This document shows positions 45,545 to 55,497 of a stretch of 64,000 nucleotides of DNA, in pieces (position 1 is the stretch's first letter; every line of letters begins with the position of its first letter). Below the pieces are notes generated by a model. That model did no database searches. It was given only the letters and a program-made list of their open reading frames with translations, and had not been told where the DNA came from. Source of the stretch: Paenibacillus hamazuiensis. GTDB lineage: Bacteria; Bacillota; Bacilli; Paenibacillales; NBRC-103111. The stretch spans positions 4,464,001 through 4,528,000 of the forward strand of contig NZ_JALRMO010000001.1 in NCBI RefSeq assembly GCF_023276405.1. The letters are read 5' to 3'. The translations under genes and the position numbers were made by a program.

Positions 45545-45620
45545 AAATAACTGCAATTGTACAGTTATTTGACTCGCCTCCCCTACCAATACGATAAATA
45601 ACTGTAAATCTACATTTATT
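45545..45620. repeat. Two-unit palindrome pair (AAATAACTG variant)
   Basis: AAATAACTGCAATTG...CAGTTATTT (45545-45570) and AAATAACTGTAAATC...TTTATT (45596-45620) start 51 bp apart, the unit spacing of the four-unit arrays. CAATATTGTCAAGTTAA just upstream (45497-45513) resembles the terminal repeat of the MITE-like elements. No gene is seen in 45481-45712. Confidence 0.6.
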
Positions 45621-45712
45621 CTTCAGCAAAACGCAGCTTGGACTCGTTTTGTTGCGAAATTGTGGAAAATGGTGGAGAATATACATAGAGAAGTTTTTGC
45701 GGAGGTGTGATC

Positions 45713-46732
45713 ATGAAAGCGCTATTTATTGGAGGAACGGGAACGATCAGCTCGGCCATCACCAAGCAGTTATCAGACAAGGGCTGCGAGTTGTATCTTC
45801 TGAACAGGGGCAATCGAAGCGAGAGTGTTCCCGTTAACGTTAACATCCTTCAAGCGGATATTAACGACGAGGAACGGGTATCACAGCTAATTCGAGAATT
45901 GAATTTTGATGTCGTGGCGGACTTTATCGCCTTTCAACCTGCACAGCTGGCGAGAGATTACCGTCTGTTTCAAGGGAAAACGAAGCAGTTTATCTTTATA
46001 AGCTCCGCTTCCGCATACCAGAAGCCTCTGTCCGATTATCGGATTACCGAAGGCACTCCGCTGTCCAACCCGTATTGGGAATACTCGAGAAATAAGATCG
46101 CATGCGAAGAATATTTAATGAAAAAATACCGCGAAGACGGCTTCCCGATTACGATCGTAAGACCGAGTCACACCTTTGACGAGCGCTCCATTCCGCTTGG
46201 CGTACACGGCCGGAACGGGTCCTGGCAGGTAGCCAGACGCATGCTGGACAACAAGCCGGTGATCATTCATGGAGACGGTACGTCCCTCTGGACGATGACG
46301 CACAGCAGCGATTTCGCCAAAGGGTTCATCGGGTTAATGGGTAATATTCACGCCATCGGGGAGTCCGTCCAAATTACTTCCGATGAGAGCCTTACCTGGA
46401 ATCAAATCTATGAGGCGATCGCCGATGCTCTTGGGGTAAAGCTTCAAGCGGTCCACGTTTCCTCGGAGTTTCTTGCTGCCTGCAGCAAACAGGATTTCAG
46501 AGGCGGATTGCTCGGAGATAAGGCGAACTCCGTCGTTTTCGACAATTCGAAGCTGAAGCGACTGGTTCCGGACTTCGTCGCCACAACCCGCTTCGATCAA
46601 GGGATCAAGCAGACGGTAGAGTACGTATTGGCACATCCGGAGTACCAGAAGGAAGATCCCGAATTCGATATATGGTGCGACAAGGTGATTCAAGCGCAGC
46701 AAGCGGCACTGGCATTCGTTGTTACGGAGTAG
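45713..46732 (+). CDS. NAD-dependent epimerase/dehydratase (extended SDR)
   Basis: The 339-residue protein starts MKALFIGGTGTISSAITKQL, with the glycine-rich NAD(P) loop, and has the catalytic-type tyrosine and lysine in PYWEYSRNKIACEEYL (YxxxK). VRPSHTFDE follows. It is probably a nucleotide-sugar or sugar-alcohol epimerase or reductase; the substrate is not evident. GGAGGTGTG precedes the ATG at 45713. Confidence 0.9.
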   Translation: MKALFIGGTGTISSAITKQLSDKGCELYLLNRGNRSESVPVNVNILQADINDEERVSQLIRELNFDVVADFIAFQPAQLARDYRLFQGKTKQFIFISSASAYQKPLSDYRITEGTPLSNPYWEYSRNKIACEEYLMKKYREDGFPITIVRPSHTFDERSIPLGVHGRNGSWQVARRMLDNKPVIIHGDGTSLWTMTHSSDFAKGFIGLMGNIHAIGESVQITSDESLTWNQIYEAIADALGVKLQAVHVSSEFLAACSKQDFRGGLLGDKANSVVFDNSKLKRLVPDFVATTRFDQGIKQTVEYVLAHPEYQKEDPEFDIWCDKVIQAQQAALAFVVTE

Positions 46733-46949
46733 TTCGGCCAGTGGGTATCATGCAATTCGAATCGAGCCGCATGCCTCTAACGGACCACGCGTGCGTGTCG
46801 ATTAATTGCGGCAGGAATGGAAGAATGGTACGGCGGCCTGCATTTCCAAGGCGATATGGGGTGGCGCTGGGATCGTACCACAAACCGGTAGGTGCAGGTA
46901 GTGCCCCTTAGGTAACCTCCTCCCACTCCGAAATGTTGGCGTAGCGAGC

Positions 46950-46991
46950 AAGACCCTTCCGTTGCCCGATCGGGCGACGGAAGGGTCTTTT
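46950..46991. terminator. Bidirectional terminator between convergent genes
   Basis: AAGACCCTTCCGTTGCCCG pairs with CGGGCGACGGAAGGGTCTT with T/A runs on both sides. It serves the epimerase (plus) and the large GH99-like gene (minus). In 46735-46945 I see only a short coding-like stretch (EEWYGGLHFQGDMGWRWDR) with no start. Confidence 0.85.
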
Positions 46992-47005
46992 CATGAAATA
47001 TTATT

Positions 47006-50000
47006 TTATTCCGCCGACCGATAAATCGGCGGGCGCGCGGTGTCCGAGCCTTCCCATACCGTGACCGGCAGCGTCATTCGGCCGTTATCGTCCGGCACGA
47101 ACGACGGTGCGATCCGCACGGTGTACGTTCGTCCGCCGTGCTCGCCCGTTCCCAGCAGGGCGCCGTCCTGGACGGCCCAGTCGGATATTTGCAGCTCGAT
47201 GTTCGTTCCGTGAGGCTGCGTGACGATATGAAGTTTCCCGGTCGGCGTCAAGCCCGGGTCGGACTTCCGCAGCTTCAGCGCCAGGCGCTCCTGCCCTGCG
47301 CCTGTACCTGTGGCCCCACTCGCCTCGTTATCCACCGTCAGCTTGCGCGACGACAGATCGTAGACGATGAGAAGCGCTGCCGGAGAAGCCGTTTCCTTGT
47401 AATACTCGTTGCCGGTCAAGCTCGCCCGGACGATATACAGCCCGTTCGGCAGGCTCGCGCGAACCGCTGCGATTCCTTGCGCATCCGTCCGATAGACGGC
47501 TTGCGTCACCGCATTCGATACAGGGGCCGCCGTCAGGTCGTCCTGCACCCGCCATAGTGCGTACCGTACCGGCAGGCCGGTCACGTCACCCGGCGTGTCG
47601 TCCTTCTGGCCGACCAGAACCGCCAGATCGACGCTTCCGTCGAACGCGAAGCTCGCGCCTTTATACTCGATGGACGCGTCCTCCTTGCGGACGGTCAGCC
47701 GCCCGCTGCCTTGGCTCGCTTGCTCGTAGCTGCCGCTCGAACCGTTATACTCGGACGCGATGTCGTAGACGCGCGACTCCGCGTCCGCCGCCGCACCGAG
47801 CGCGACGCGATAGCGCAGCTCCGCTCGCCCGGCCGCATCCGTCTGCGCCGAGCCGACGGCCGCTCCGTTCACGCGGAACGCAACCGTTCTCCCGGCGAGC
47901 GGAGCACCCTGGCGTCCGGTCAGGACGGCATGGAGCCGCACATCGTCGCTGTAGACGCCCTCCGTATTCTGCACGGACAGCGCCGTCTCACTCCCAATCG
48001 CAAAATGAACGCTCGAAGCCATCGCATTCCCCGCATAGTCGGTCGCCGTTACCTTCAGCGTATGCTCGCCCGCTCCGTCGATCGCCGTCCCGGACGTCCA
48101 CGGCTGTCCGTCCAGCTCCAGCTCGACGCTCGCGACGCCGCTTAACGCATCGCTCGCTAGAGCGGTCGGCGTCACGGGGCCGGTGTAGCTTTGGCCGTCC
48201 ACAACCCCCTGCCAGCCAACGACGGGTGCGGTTTTATCTATTTTCACTGTTGTCGCATGCTCGCTTTCCCGATTCCCGGCGGCATCTACACTGTAGTAGC
48301 GGAGCGAATGCACGCCTTCGCCCGCAAGATGGATGACGCTGCCCTCCACGTACCCATAGGTCGCTTCTCCTACGGTATAGTACGTATGCGCGACACCGGT
48401 CAGATCGTCGGCCGCAGAGAGCGTCACCGTCTGCGCTTCGCGTTGCCAGCCGGGCTTAACGTCGTCCTTCGTCACCGGCGGAGTTGAATCGTAAGCGGTT
48501 ACCTTGCGCACCTCGAAATCATCGACATAGAACGTATCCGCCCGGTCGGGCTGGTCGGTGTACATGTAAACCGACACGTTCTTCACTTGCCCCGTCTCTT
48601 GAATGGCGTAAATACCGTGCAGCTGCGTCCATTCTCCTGCCGTCAATTTGGGGCCGGTCATCATGATGATTTGCTTGCGAACCCCATCCACGTCATACTG
48701 CAGGCCGAGCCGGGGCACTTCCCCGTTCGCCGCATCCGCCCCCAACTTGAACCAGCCGGAGTAATAATACTCTTGGCCCGCTTCGATCGGCAGCGTGAAC
48801 GACACGCTGCCGAACTGCCCCGTCTTGGCCACTTGAAGAGACTGGCTGCCGCCGTGATGCTCCGCCGTGCTCATCGTCGGCGTCGAGCGGTACGATCCGT
48901 ACTTGTACGCCGTTCCCTCCATGCCGGAATCTTTCACCAGGTTATCGCCCGTCGCTGCGTTGAGCGATACGGACACGAGCGCGCTCGCCTTCAGCCCTCC
49001 GTCGGCGGAAGTGGCCGTCACATAGGCGTTCCCCGTCCTCTTCGCCAGCACGTTCCCGCTCGCATCAACGGTCGCCACGCTCGAATTGTCGGAGCTCCAC
49101 GTAACGTTCCGGTTCGTCGCGTTAGCCGGCGCGATCGTCGCGGTCAGCCTCTCCGATTGGTTGACCGGAAGCTGAATCGCGGATTTACTCAGGCTGATTC
49201 CCGTGACGGCAACGGCCGTGCTCGTGTCCAGCCTGATGTAGTCGATCGCGAACGACCCAGTCATATCCGTCGGATCGAATCGGAGCTGATCGAGCGTGCC
49301 GCTCCAGCCGGCTGCACCGGTCGTATCGATAACGTACTCGCGGCTCGTCGTATCGTTCGCGACAATATCGAACGCGAACCGCTTCGTCTCCGCCCACCCG
49401 GGAGAATCCGTCGTCGTGAAATACAGCTTCGCCTTCGTCGCAGCCGTCCCGTTCCGGAGTTTGATCCGAATTCGTTTAATGGTTGAAGAGTCGTAATTAA
49501 GGTGCGAGGAGGTGAGATAAGGGTCCGTCCCGACCGATGTCCCGCTCAGCTCGCCATTTGCGGTCTGCAAACCGGTAATTTGCCCGTTAGCCGTCCAGCC
49601 TTCGCTGCCGCTGCCGTTAAACTCCCAGCCGTACGTCTTGGTCGACAGCTTGATCGTACCCGCCGCCGCGTCCCACAAGACGTCATATCCGAACGCCTGA
49701 GCGAAGAACGAAGCGGGAATCATCACCGTTCCGTTCGCAAGCGCGGCAGGCGCATGCTCCAGCGCGATCGTCCTTCCGTCCGCGGCCGCATTCGTTTGGC
49801 CGACGCGCAGCCGATACACGCTGCTGCCCTTGACCGCGATCAGCTCCTGATTGGCCGAATCCCACTCCGTTACCGCTCCCGTCTGCTTGAGCACGTCCGC
49901 CCCCGGAACCATCGGTACGCCGTCCGTCGTTTGCGGCGCATCGTTGTACCGGTACAGCGTATCGTTAACGTAAAGCTTGATTCCGGGCACGGGCGAATTC

Positions 50001-52831
50001 ACCAAGTCGATCTCGTCGATCGCAAATTGCCCCGTCGTCGTCATCGGGTCAAAGCGGAGCTGACGGATTTTGCCCGCCCATTTCTTGTTCTTATACAGCT
50101 CCAGAACGTAATCGGTGTACGCATCTTCCTTATGCCGGACGAAAAAGCGCACCGACTTGCTCTCATCCCATACCGCATCCTGATCCGTTATGAAAAATAA
50201 CTGCCCATCGGAAGCGACGCTGCTCTTCATCCGGATTTTCACATAAGGAACATCCGCCGCATCGATTCCGAGTTTGTCCGCCGACCGTATTCCCGGATCG
50301 CTGGCGATCGACGTGCCCGTATAAGCGCCGTTCTGGACGACGAGCGGATCGATCTGCTTCTCAAGGCTCCAGCCTTCGCTGTTGCCAGCTGACTCGAACG
50401 TCCATGACTTCTTGTAGTCGTTCGTCAGCGGCGGCGCAACCGGTGCCCGGAACGGCGGCACCCGATCGTGCGGATACAGCACGTCGATCCGGTCCTTCTG
50501 CGCTTGCGTGGGGACCGCATCCTGATGCGCGCCACCGTCCGTGAAGACGTTCCGGATCGCATCCAAATACCCGAAGCCCGCAAGTCCCGCCGGCATAATG
50601 AAATGCCCTTCCCCAAACTCGTTCCAGTCGTCCAGCATAACGATTCGCTTCCCGAGATTGCCTGCCGGCAGCGACGGCATATATGAATTCTTCACCCACT
50701 CCGCAACCGACTGAAATTCGCCCGGCGTCGCAAAATACCCCGAGCTCAGCCCCCACGGTAAATCGTCGCGCCCCATGCTGATCGTCGGCAGCACGTCGAT
50801 GGCGCCGATGCCGCTTTGCCGCGTCAGCATCTCCTTCTGCAGCTCCTCGTGCCCGGCCGAATAGCCCCACGAGTAGGTGTAGATGGCGTCGAACCCGGCC
50901 GCCTTCCGGTCGCTTAGCTGCTGCGGATCGGTGCCGCTGTTAGTCGTCAACAGCACGATATCGGCGAAGCCGGCCTGCTTCACCGCGCTCCGCAAATAGT
51001 CGAGCTCCGCCTTGACGCCCGCCACCGTCCCGCCGAAGTCCCGCAGCAAGCCGCTCATGCCGTAAATCGTCATCACCGGCTTGTTGTCGATCTTCATATA
51101 GCGCGGATCCTTGAAGTACATTTCGATCCAGTACGGCACGAGATTATTGCGGAAGTCGCTGCTGCCGTTCGCGGAGGAAGCGCCGTTCTCCCACATGATC
51201 GCGAATTTCATCCGGTCGCCGTATTGCGAATTCATATACCCGTCATTGATCGCGAAACCCATGTACGGGTCTTTAACCGGATTGCCGTTTCCTCCATGCG
51301 GCCGAAACCAGCATGCCAGCTGAAAATCGACTCCATGCTCGGCCATCCACTTGATCTCCCAATCCGCAGTCTCCGGGCTCCCTTCATCGTAAAATCCCAA
51401 ATACGGCGTCCGCTCCGTATACGGATTGATCGGATCCCAGCCCAGATGATGGCCTTCTCTCCACAGCGGACACGTCTGTATCCCGACCAGATGATCGCCG
51501 GAATAGGACGGTACGATGGGGGCAGGCACGTAGTCGGCGGGCAGCGGCAAATCCGGATATATCGCGATATCGTCCAGCCACATAACGCCGCCGACCGAAC
51601 CGGACGCTATAGAGAATCGTACGCCGTCAACCGGACCGGCAACCGCCCCAATTGAAACCGCTTGCGTATTCAGCTTACTGTTCACATAAATATCCGCCGT
51701 TCCTGCGACGCGATTCAGCTTCACCTTGATCTTATACCACAGATTAGGAACATAATCGTATATCGCGACGAACTGCCCGGAGCCGTCTACATAACCGAGC
51801 TTTCCGTTCGCCGTCGTCAGCTTGAGAACCGCGCTCCCGCCGCTCGTCAGCTCGGCGGCCAGCCCGTCCTTCTTCTGTGGAATCAGCACGCTGTATTCCA
51901 GCACGAGATTGCCAGTCTGCGCCGGGATGGTCTTCGCGAAGCTGAGCGCACCCGTCGCTCCTGCGGCGTCCAGCTTCAAGCTGTACACGTCCGGCCGCGA
52001 GGCGCTGTCCATCTCCTGCACGGCGATCGTACCGCCCGCAGCGTTCGTCTGCCAATCCTGCGGCAGAAAGCCCGGCATGAGCGAGATGAACTTCTCGTTG
52101 ACGACATACCCCTTGTAAAGCTTGACGGGCGAGAAAAAAAGCTCCCCCGTCGACGAATCGCCGGTCTGCACCTGAAAGTTGTTCAGCGACGCAACCGCCT
52201 GCTTGAACGCCGCGCCGGACGCCTTCAGCGCCCCGTTGACGTACACGTCCGCCCGATCATTGTCGATATCGGCCACGATCTTCACGCCGTATTCCGTATT
52301 GACCGAATAGGGCTGCAGCACGGTCGTCTGGCCGCCACCGCCTTCCCAGACGATACTGCCGCTCTGCAGCTTCACGCTGACCGCGTCCGTACTGTCGCTG
52401 CGTAGCAGCCACTTCGTCCCGTCCATGGCCGCGGCCGGCTTGAACCGGAACTCGAGCGTTACGGTTCCCGCGCTCTGTGCGACGAACTTGCGATTCATCG
52501 ATACCGGCAGCACGGCGCTGCCGTCGGTGATTTTGAACCAGTTGACGTATCCGTAGGATACGCTGCCGCCTGCCCGCCGGATGTCCCAGCCGGACACCTT
52601 CACCTCACCCGGATCGCGTGCGTACGGGAAAGAGAAATCTTCGTCGATCAGGTAACCGACCGGTACGGGATCGGGGGCGGAACCCACTGTGCTTCCCGCA
52701 ACCGCCACCTCCGCCGCCACGGCCTCTGCTTCCGCCGAAGCCGCCGTCGCCGGAATGGGCACAATCGGCAAAGCAAGCGAAGCCAGCATTACGACCGTCA
52801 TCACGAGCGCATAAACAGCTATTTTCCTCAT
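47006..52831 (-). CDS. Very large secreted GH99/WbsX-like glycoside hydrolase with accessory domains
   Basis: The 1941-residue protein has a signal peptide (MRKIAVYALVMTVVMLASLA, cut near ATAASA). In order: two LamG/concanavalin-like jelly-roll regions (about 50-235 and 240-430); a GH99/WbsX-like TIM barrel (about 447-770) with WREGHHLGWDP, FAIMWENG and the acidic motif LDDWNEFGEGHF; a further jelly-roll (about 845-945) and a copper-amine-oxidase-like stalk (about 950-1040); a carbohydrate-binding segment (about 1080-1200); a Big_2 Ig domain (about 1207-1290); a CBM4/9-like domain (about 1300-1447); and Ig-like/OmpL47-like domains to the end. There is no LPXTG or SLH anchor, so it is probably secreted. 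It follows an ABC uptake unit and presumably supplies the sugar. Domain limits are by eye. Confidence 0.85.
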   Translation of the reverse strand: MRKIAVYALVMTVVMLASLALPIVPIPATAASAEAEAVAAEVAVAGSTVGSAPDPVPVGYLIDEDFSFPYARDPGEVKVSGWDIRRAGGSVSYGYVNWFKITDGSAVLPVSMNRKFVAQSAGTVTLEFRFKPAAAMDGTKWLLRSDSTDAVSVKLQSGSIVWEGGGGQTTVLQPYSVNTEYGVKIVADIDNDRADVYVNGALKASGAAFKQAVASLNNFQVQTGDSSTGELFFSPVKLYKGYVVNEKFISLMPGFLPQDWQTNAAGGTIAVQEMDSASRPDVYSLKLDAAGATGALSFAKTIPAQTGNLVLEYSVLIPQKKDGLAAELTSGGSAVLKLTTANGKLGYVDGSGQFVAIYDYVPNLWYKIKVKLNRVAGTADIYVNSKLNTQAVSIGAVAGPVDGVRFSIASGSVGGVMWLDDIAIYPDLPLPADYVPAPIVPSYSGDHLVGIQTCPLWREGHHLGWDPINPYTERTPYLGFYDEGSPETADWEIKWMAEHGVDFQLACWFRPHGGNGNPVKDPYMGFAINDGYMNSQYGDRMKFAIMWENGASSANGSSDFRNNLVPYWIEMYFKDPRYMKIDNKPVMTIYGMSGLLRDFGGTVAGVKAELDYLRSAVKQAGFADIVLLTTNSGTDPQQLSDRKAAGFDAIYTYSWGYSAGHEELQKEMLTRQSGIGAIDVLPTISMGRDDLPWGLSSGYFATPGEFQSVAEWVKNSYMPSLPAGNLGKRIVMLDDWNEFGEGHFIMPAGLAGFGYLDAIRNVFTDGGAHQDAVPTQAQKDRIDVLYPHDRVPPFRAPVAPPLTNDYKKSWTFESAGNSEGWSLEKQIDPLVVQNGAYTGTSIASDPGIRSADKLGIDAADVPYVKIRMKSSVASDGQLFFITDQDAVWDESKSVRFFVRHKEDAYTDYVLELYKNKKWAGKIRQLRFDPMTTTGQFAIDEIDLVNSPVPGIKLYVNDTLYRYNDAPQTTDGVPMVPGADVLKQTGAVTEWDSANQELIAVKGSSVYRLRVGQTNAAADGRTIALEHAPAALANGTVMIPASFFAQAFGYDVLWDAAAGTIKLSTKTYGWEFNGSGSEGWTANGQITGLQTANGELSGTSVGTDPYLTSSHLNYDSSTIKRIRIKLRNGTAATKAKLYFTTTDSPGWAETKRFAFDIVANDTTSREYVIDTTGAAGWSGTLDQLRFDPTDMTGSFAIDYIRLDTSTAVAVTGISLSKSAIQLPVNQSERLTATIAPANATNRNVTWSSDNSSVATVDASGNVLAKRTGNAYVTATSADGGLKASALVSVSLNAATGDNLVKDSGMEGTAYKYGSYRSTPTMSTAEHHGGSQSLQVAKTGQFGSVSFTLPIEAGQEYYYSGWFKLGADAANGEVPRLGLQYDVDGVRKQIIMMTGPKLTAGEWTQLHGIYAIQETGQVKNVSVYMYTDQPDRADTFYVDDFEVRKVTAYDSTPPVTKDDVKPGWQREAQTVTLSAADDLTGVAHTYYTVGEATYGYVEGSVIHLAGEGVHSLRYYSVDAAGNRESEHATTVKIDKTAPVVGWQGVVDGQSYTGPVTPTALASDALSGVASVELELDGQPWTSGTAIDGAGEHTLKVTATDYAGNAMASSVHFAIGSETALSVQNTEGVYSDDVRLHAVLTGRQGAPLAGRTVAFRVNGAAVGSAQTDAAGRAELRYRVALGAAADAESRVYDIASEYNGSSGSYEQASQGSGRLTVRKEDASIEYKGASFAFDGSVDLAVLVGQKDDTPGDVTGLPVRYALWRVQDDLTAAPVSNAVTQAVYRTDAQGIAAVRASLPNGLYIVRASLTGNEYYKETASPAALLIVYDLSSRKLTVDNEASGATGTGAGQERLALKLRKSDPGLTPTGKLHIVTQPHGTNIELQISDWAVQDGALLGTGEHGGRTYTVRIAPSFVPDDNGRMTLPVTVWEGSDTARPPIYRSAE

Positions 52832-52965
52832 ACGTCATATCGCTCCTCTCTTCATTTGGGGGTTATCCCCGACAACAGGTGCGGGCGAAAGTTTGCCTCC
52901 GCCTGCCCTCCAGCTGCCGTGTCCATCTCCTGTGCCTGCGTAGCGCCGTCACCTTCTGAAACCCG

Positions 52966-54468
52966 TTACGGGTTCTGCTTCTTCCACTCGTCGATCTGCT
53001 TTTGCACCTCGTCGCGCAGCTTGTCGATACCCGCATTTTTCAGCTTCTGCTTGAATTCTTCAATGTATTTGTCGAAGTCCGGCATCGAGCCGGTGCTCAG
53101 GATCGGATTCGCCTCCGCAAACACCGCATTGACCTGCGCCACCTCCGTCTTGACCGGATCCGGGTTGAAAATAAACCCGAGCAGCCGAGACGTCTTCGCC
53201 GTATCGTTATTTTTCTTCATCGTCTCGAGCGCCTTGGTCGAATTCCAGTTGGAATCCCACTGATCCCACAGCGGGCCGAGCCAGTTGTGCCAGATCGCCC
53301 ACGTCTGCGCCGCTCCGCTGTTCGCCTCGACGGTCGGATTGTCCGTCCCCTTGCCGTTTTTGACGGTGTAGTTCTTGCCCTCCACGCCGTAAGCCAATGT
53401 GTTGGACAGCGTCTTATCCTTCCAGACGAGGTTCAGCAGCATCATGGCGCGCTCCGGATTTTTCGACGTCTTGCTGATCGCGGTCACGCCGCCGGTCATC
53501 GATCCGGTCTGGATCATCGGATATCCGAGGAGCGCCTCGGCCGTCGGGAAGCCGAGCAATCCCGTCGACTTCGACCCGTCCTCCGTGTAGCCGCCCGAAT
53601 CGCGCTGCACCGCGTATTTGCCCGACTTCGCCTCGGCGATCCAGTCCGTCTTGATGGAGGCGTCCTTGGCAACGTAGCCTTTCTTGTAGTAGCCGTTCAG
53701 CGTCCTGTAGTTATTCATATTCTCGGCGACGTCATAGAACAGCACCACCTTGTCATTCTTCTCGTCGTACATCACGCCGTTCGTAACGCTGTTGTAGTCG
53801 AAGGACAAGAGTCCCGGCATGAAGGCGCCTCCAACGGCCAGCAGCGGAATGATGCCGGGCTCGTTCTTCTTGATCGTCTCGAGGAAAGGCTCCAAGTCTT
53901 GAATCGTCTTCACTTTCTTGTAGTCGAACTGGTATTTGTCGACGAGATCCTTCTTGAACACGTAAGCGGTCGGCTGCGAATACGGCGACTGCGCCGGAAC
54001 GCCCATAATTTTGCCGTTGAACGTCACCGCCTTCCACGCGCGGGGGTCAACCTTCTTCATAATGTCCTGCCCGTATATCTTAAGCAGGTCGTCAAGCGGC
54101 AGAAATGCTCCCTTCTGCACGTTCAGATCGAGCCGATTCGTCCAGCTCGACGTCAAGACGAGGTCGTACGATTCGCCGGCGGCGGACATCACTTTCATTT
54201 TGTCCTCCCAGCTGGCGACGTCGATGAGATTGAACTTCAGGTTCGCGTTGATTTTCTCCTTGATGATTTTGTTCGCTTCCGCTTCGACCGCCTCTTGATC
54301 CTTCATGTTATCGACCGGCTTCCTCATGTACCAGGAGATGGTGACGAAATCTTTGGTGCTTGCCGACGGCGTCGGATCGGCCTCTGATTTGGAGCTGCAA
54401 CCGCCTGCCAGAATAGAGGTCACCAGCAGTAACGAAACGCCGGCTCCGGCTTTTTTATTGCGAATCAT
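52966..54468 (-). CDS. Extracellular solute-binding lipoprotein (LplA/YtcQ type)
   Basis: The 500-residue protein has a lipoprotein signal with LAGGCSS and a type 1 solute-binding fold (VTISWYMRKPVDN, then YDLVLTSSW and ALLGYPMIQTGS). This large LplA-like group binds oligosaccharides for ABC importers lacking their own ATPase, which usually share MsmX. AAAGGGAGG precedes the ATG at 54466-54468. It lies behind the two permease genes, which is the standard unit permease-permease-binding protein, and before the GH99-like gene. Confidence 0.92.
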   Translation of the reverse strand: MIRNKKAGAGVSLLLVTSILAGGCSSKSEADPTPSASTKDFVTISWYMRKPVDNMKDQEAVEAEANKIIKEKINANLKFNLIDVASWEDKMKVMSAAGESYDLVLTSSWTNRLDLNVQKGAFLPLDDLLKIYGQDIMKKVDPRAWKAVTFNGKIMGVPAQSPYSQPTAYVFKKDLVDKYQFDYKKVKTIQDLEPFLETIKKNEPGIIPLLAVGGAFMPGLLSFDYNSVTNGVMYDEKNDKVVLFYDVAENMNNYRTLNGYYKKGYVAKDASIKTDWIAEAKSGKYAVQRDSGGYTEDGSKSTGLLGFPTAEALLGYPMIQTGSMTGGVTAISKTSKNPERAMMLLNLVWKDKTLSNTLAYGVEGKNYTVKNGKGTDNPTVEANSGAAQTWAIWHNWLGPLWDQWDSNWNSTKALETMKKNNDTAKTSRLLGFIFNPDPVKTEVAQVNAVFAEANPILSTGSMPDFDKYIEEFKQKLKNAGIDKLRDEVQKQIDEWKKQNP

Positions 54469-54600
54469 TTGAAAATGCGCCTCCCTTTTCGAACTGTCGA
54501 TATTCATTTCGATCTATGGCGAACAGATTCACGGGCGATTCCCATGTATATGGATTCGTTGAATGGCGTTTTTTTCCTCCATCAAGCCTAACTCAACCCG

Positions 54601-55485
54601 CTACCCTTTCACGGAGCCGACGGTCAGGCCGCGGACAAAATATTTTTGAAACAATGGGAACACAACAAGCATCGGCCCCGCCGCCATGACGCACATCGCC
54701 ATCCGAGCCCCGAGCGTGGGCACCTCCATCCCCTCCTTCACGAGCCCGTATTGGATCGCTTCGGAGCTGTTCAGAAACTCCATGTTCTTGAGCACGCGGA
54801 TAAGTAAATATTGCAGCGTCATCAAGCTTTCCCGGTCGCTGTACAGAAGCGTCAGCCACCAGTCGTTCCAATATTGCAGCGACAGAAACAACGCCAGCGT
54901 CGCCAGCGAAGGCTTCGATAACGGGATGACGATGCGGATGAAAATGTACAGCTCCCCCGCCCCGTCGATTTTTGCCGATTCGAACAGCGCTTCGGGCAGC
55001 GTTTGCAAAAACCCTTTCATGAGCAGAACGAACCAGCCGCTTATGAGGTACGGGAGTATGAGCGCGAGCATACTGTTCTTGAGACCGAGCCACTTCACCA
55101 TCATGATGTAGGTCGCCACCATCCCGCCGTGGAACAGCATCGAGAAAAAGACGAAGAATGCAAGCGGCGACCGGTATGCGTAATCTTTGCGCGAGATGGC
55201 GAATGCGTACGACGTCGTCACCCATAGGCCGATGGCCGTTCCGATGACCGTCGTCGCGATCGTCACCCCGTACGTGTGAATGAGAACACCCGGATCGTGC
55301 ATGATCATCCGGTACGTCGTCAGCGTGAAAGCCTTCGGAACGATCGAGTAGCCGTGCTTCAGTATGTCGCTCTGGCTTTGGAACGACGTGCCGAGAATGA
55401 CGAGAAAAGGGTACAGGCAAGCGACGCATAAGGCCGCCAGAAACAGGTGAATAAGCGTCTTGCCGGGCGACAGGTTACGGTTCAT
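54601..55485 (-). CDS. Carbohydrate ABC transporter permease (LplC/YtcP type)
   Basis: The 294-residue inner-membrane protein has six predicted membrane segments and the MsmX-contacting EAA loop EALFESAKIDGAGELYIFIR. It is the second permease of the import pair. It starts 12 bp after the first permease gene. Confidence 0.92.
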   Translation of the reverse strand: MNRNLSPGKTLIHLFLAALCVACLYPFLVILGTSFQSQSDILKHGYSIVPKAFTLTTYRMIMHDPGVLIHTYGVTIATTVIGTAIGLWVTTSYAFAISRKDYAYRSPLAFFVFFSMLFHGGMVATYIMMVKWLGLKNSMLALILPYLISGWFVLLMKGFLQTLPEALFESAKIDGAGELYIFIRIVIPLSKPSLATLALFLSLQYWNDWWLTLLYSDRESLMTLQYLLIRVLKNMEFLNSSEAIQYGLVKEGMEVPTLGARMAMCVMAAGPMLVVFPLFQKYFVRGLTVGSVKG

Positions 55486-55497
55486 GGGACATGCTCC

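Noticed and set aside
46745-46920. Coding-like stretch EEWYGGLHFQGDMGWRWDR
   Set aside because: It is too short, without a start codon or ribosome site; it may be a remnant but cannot be assigned.
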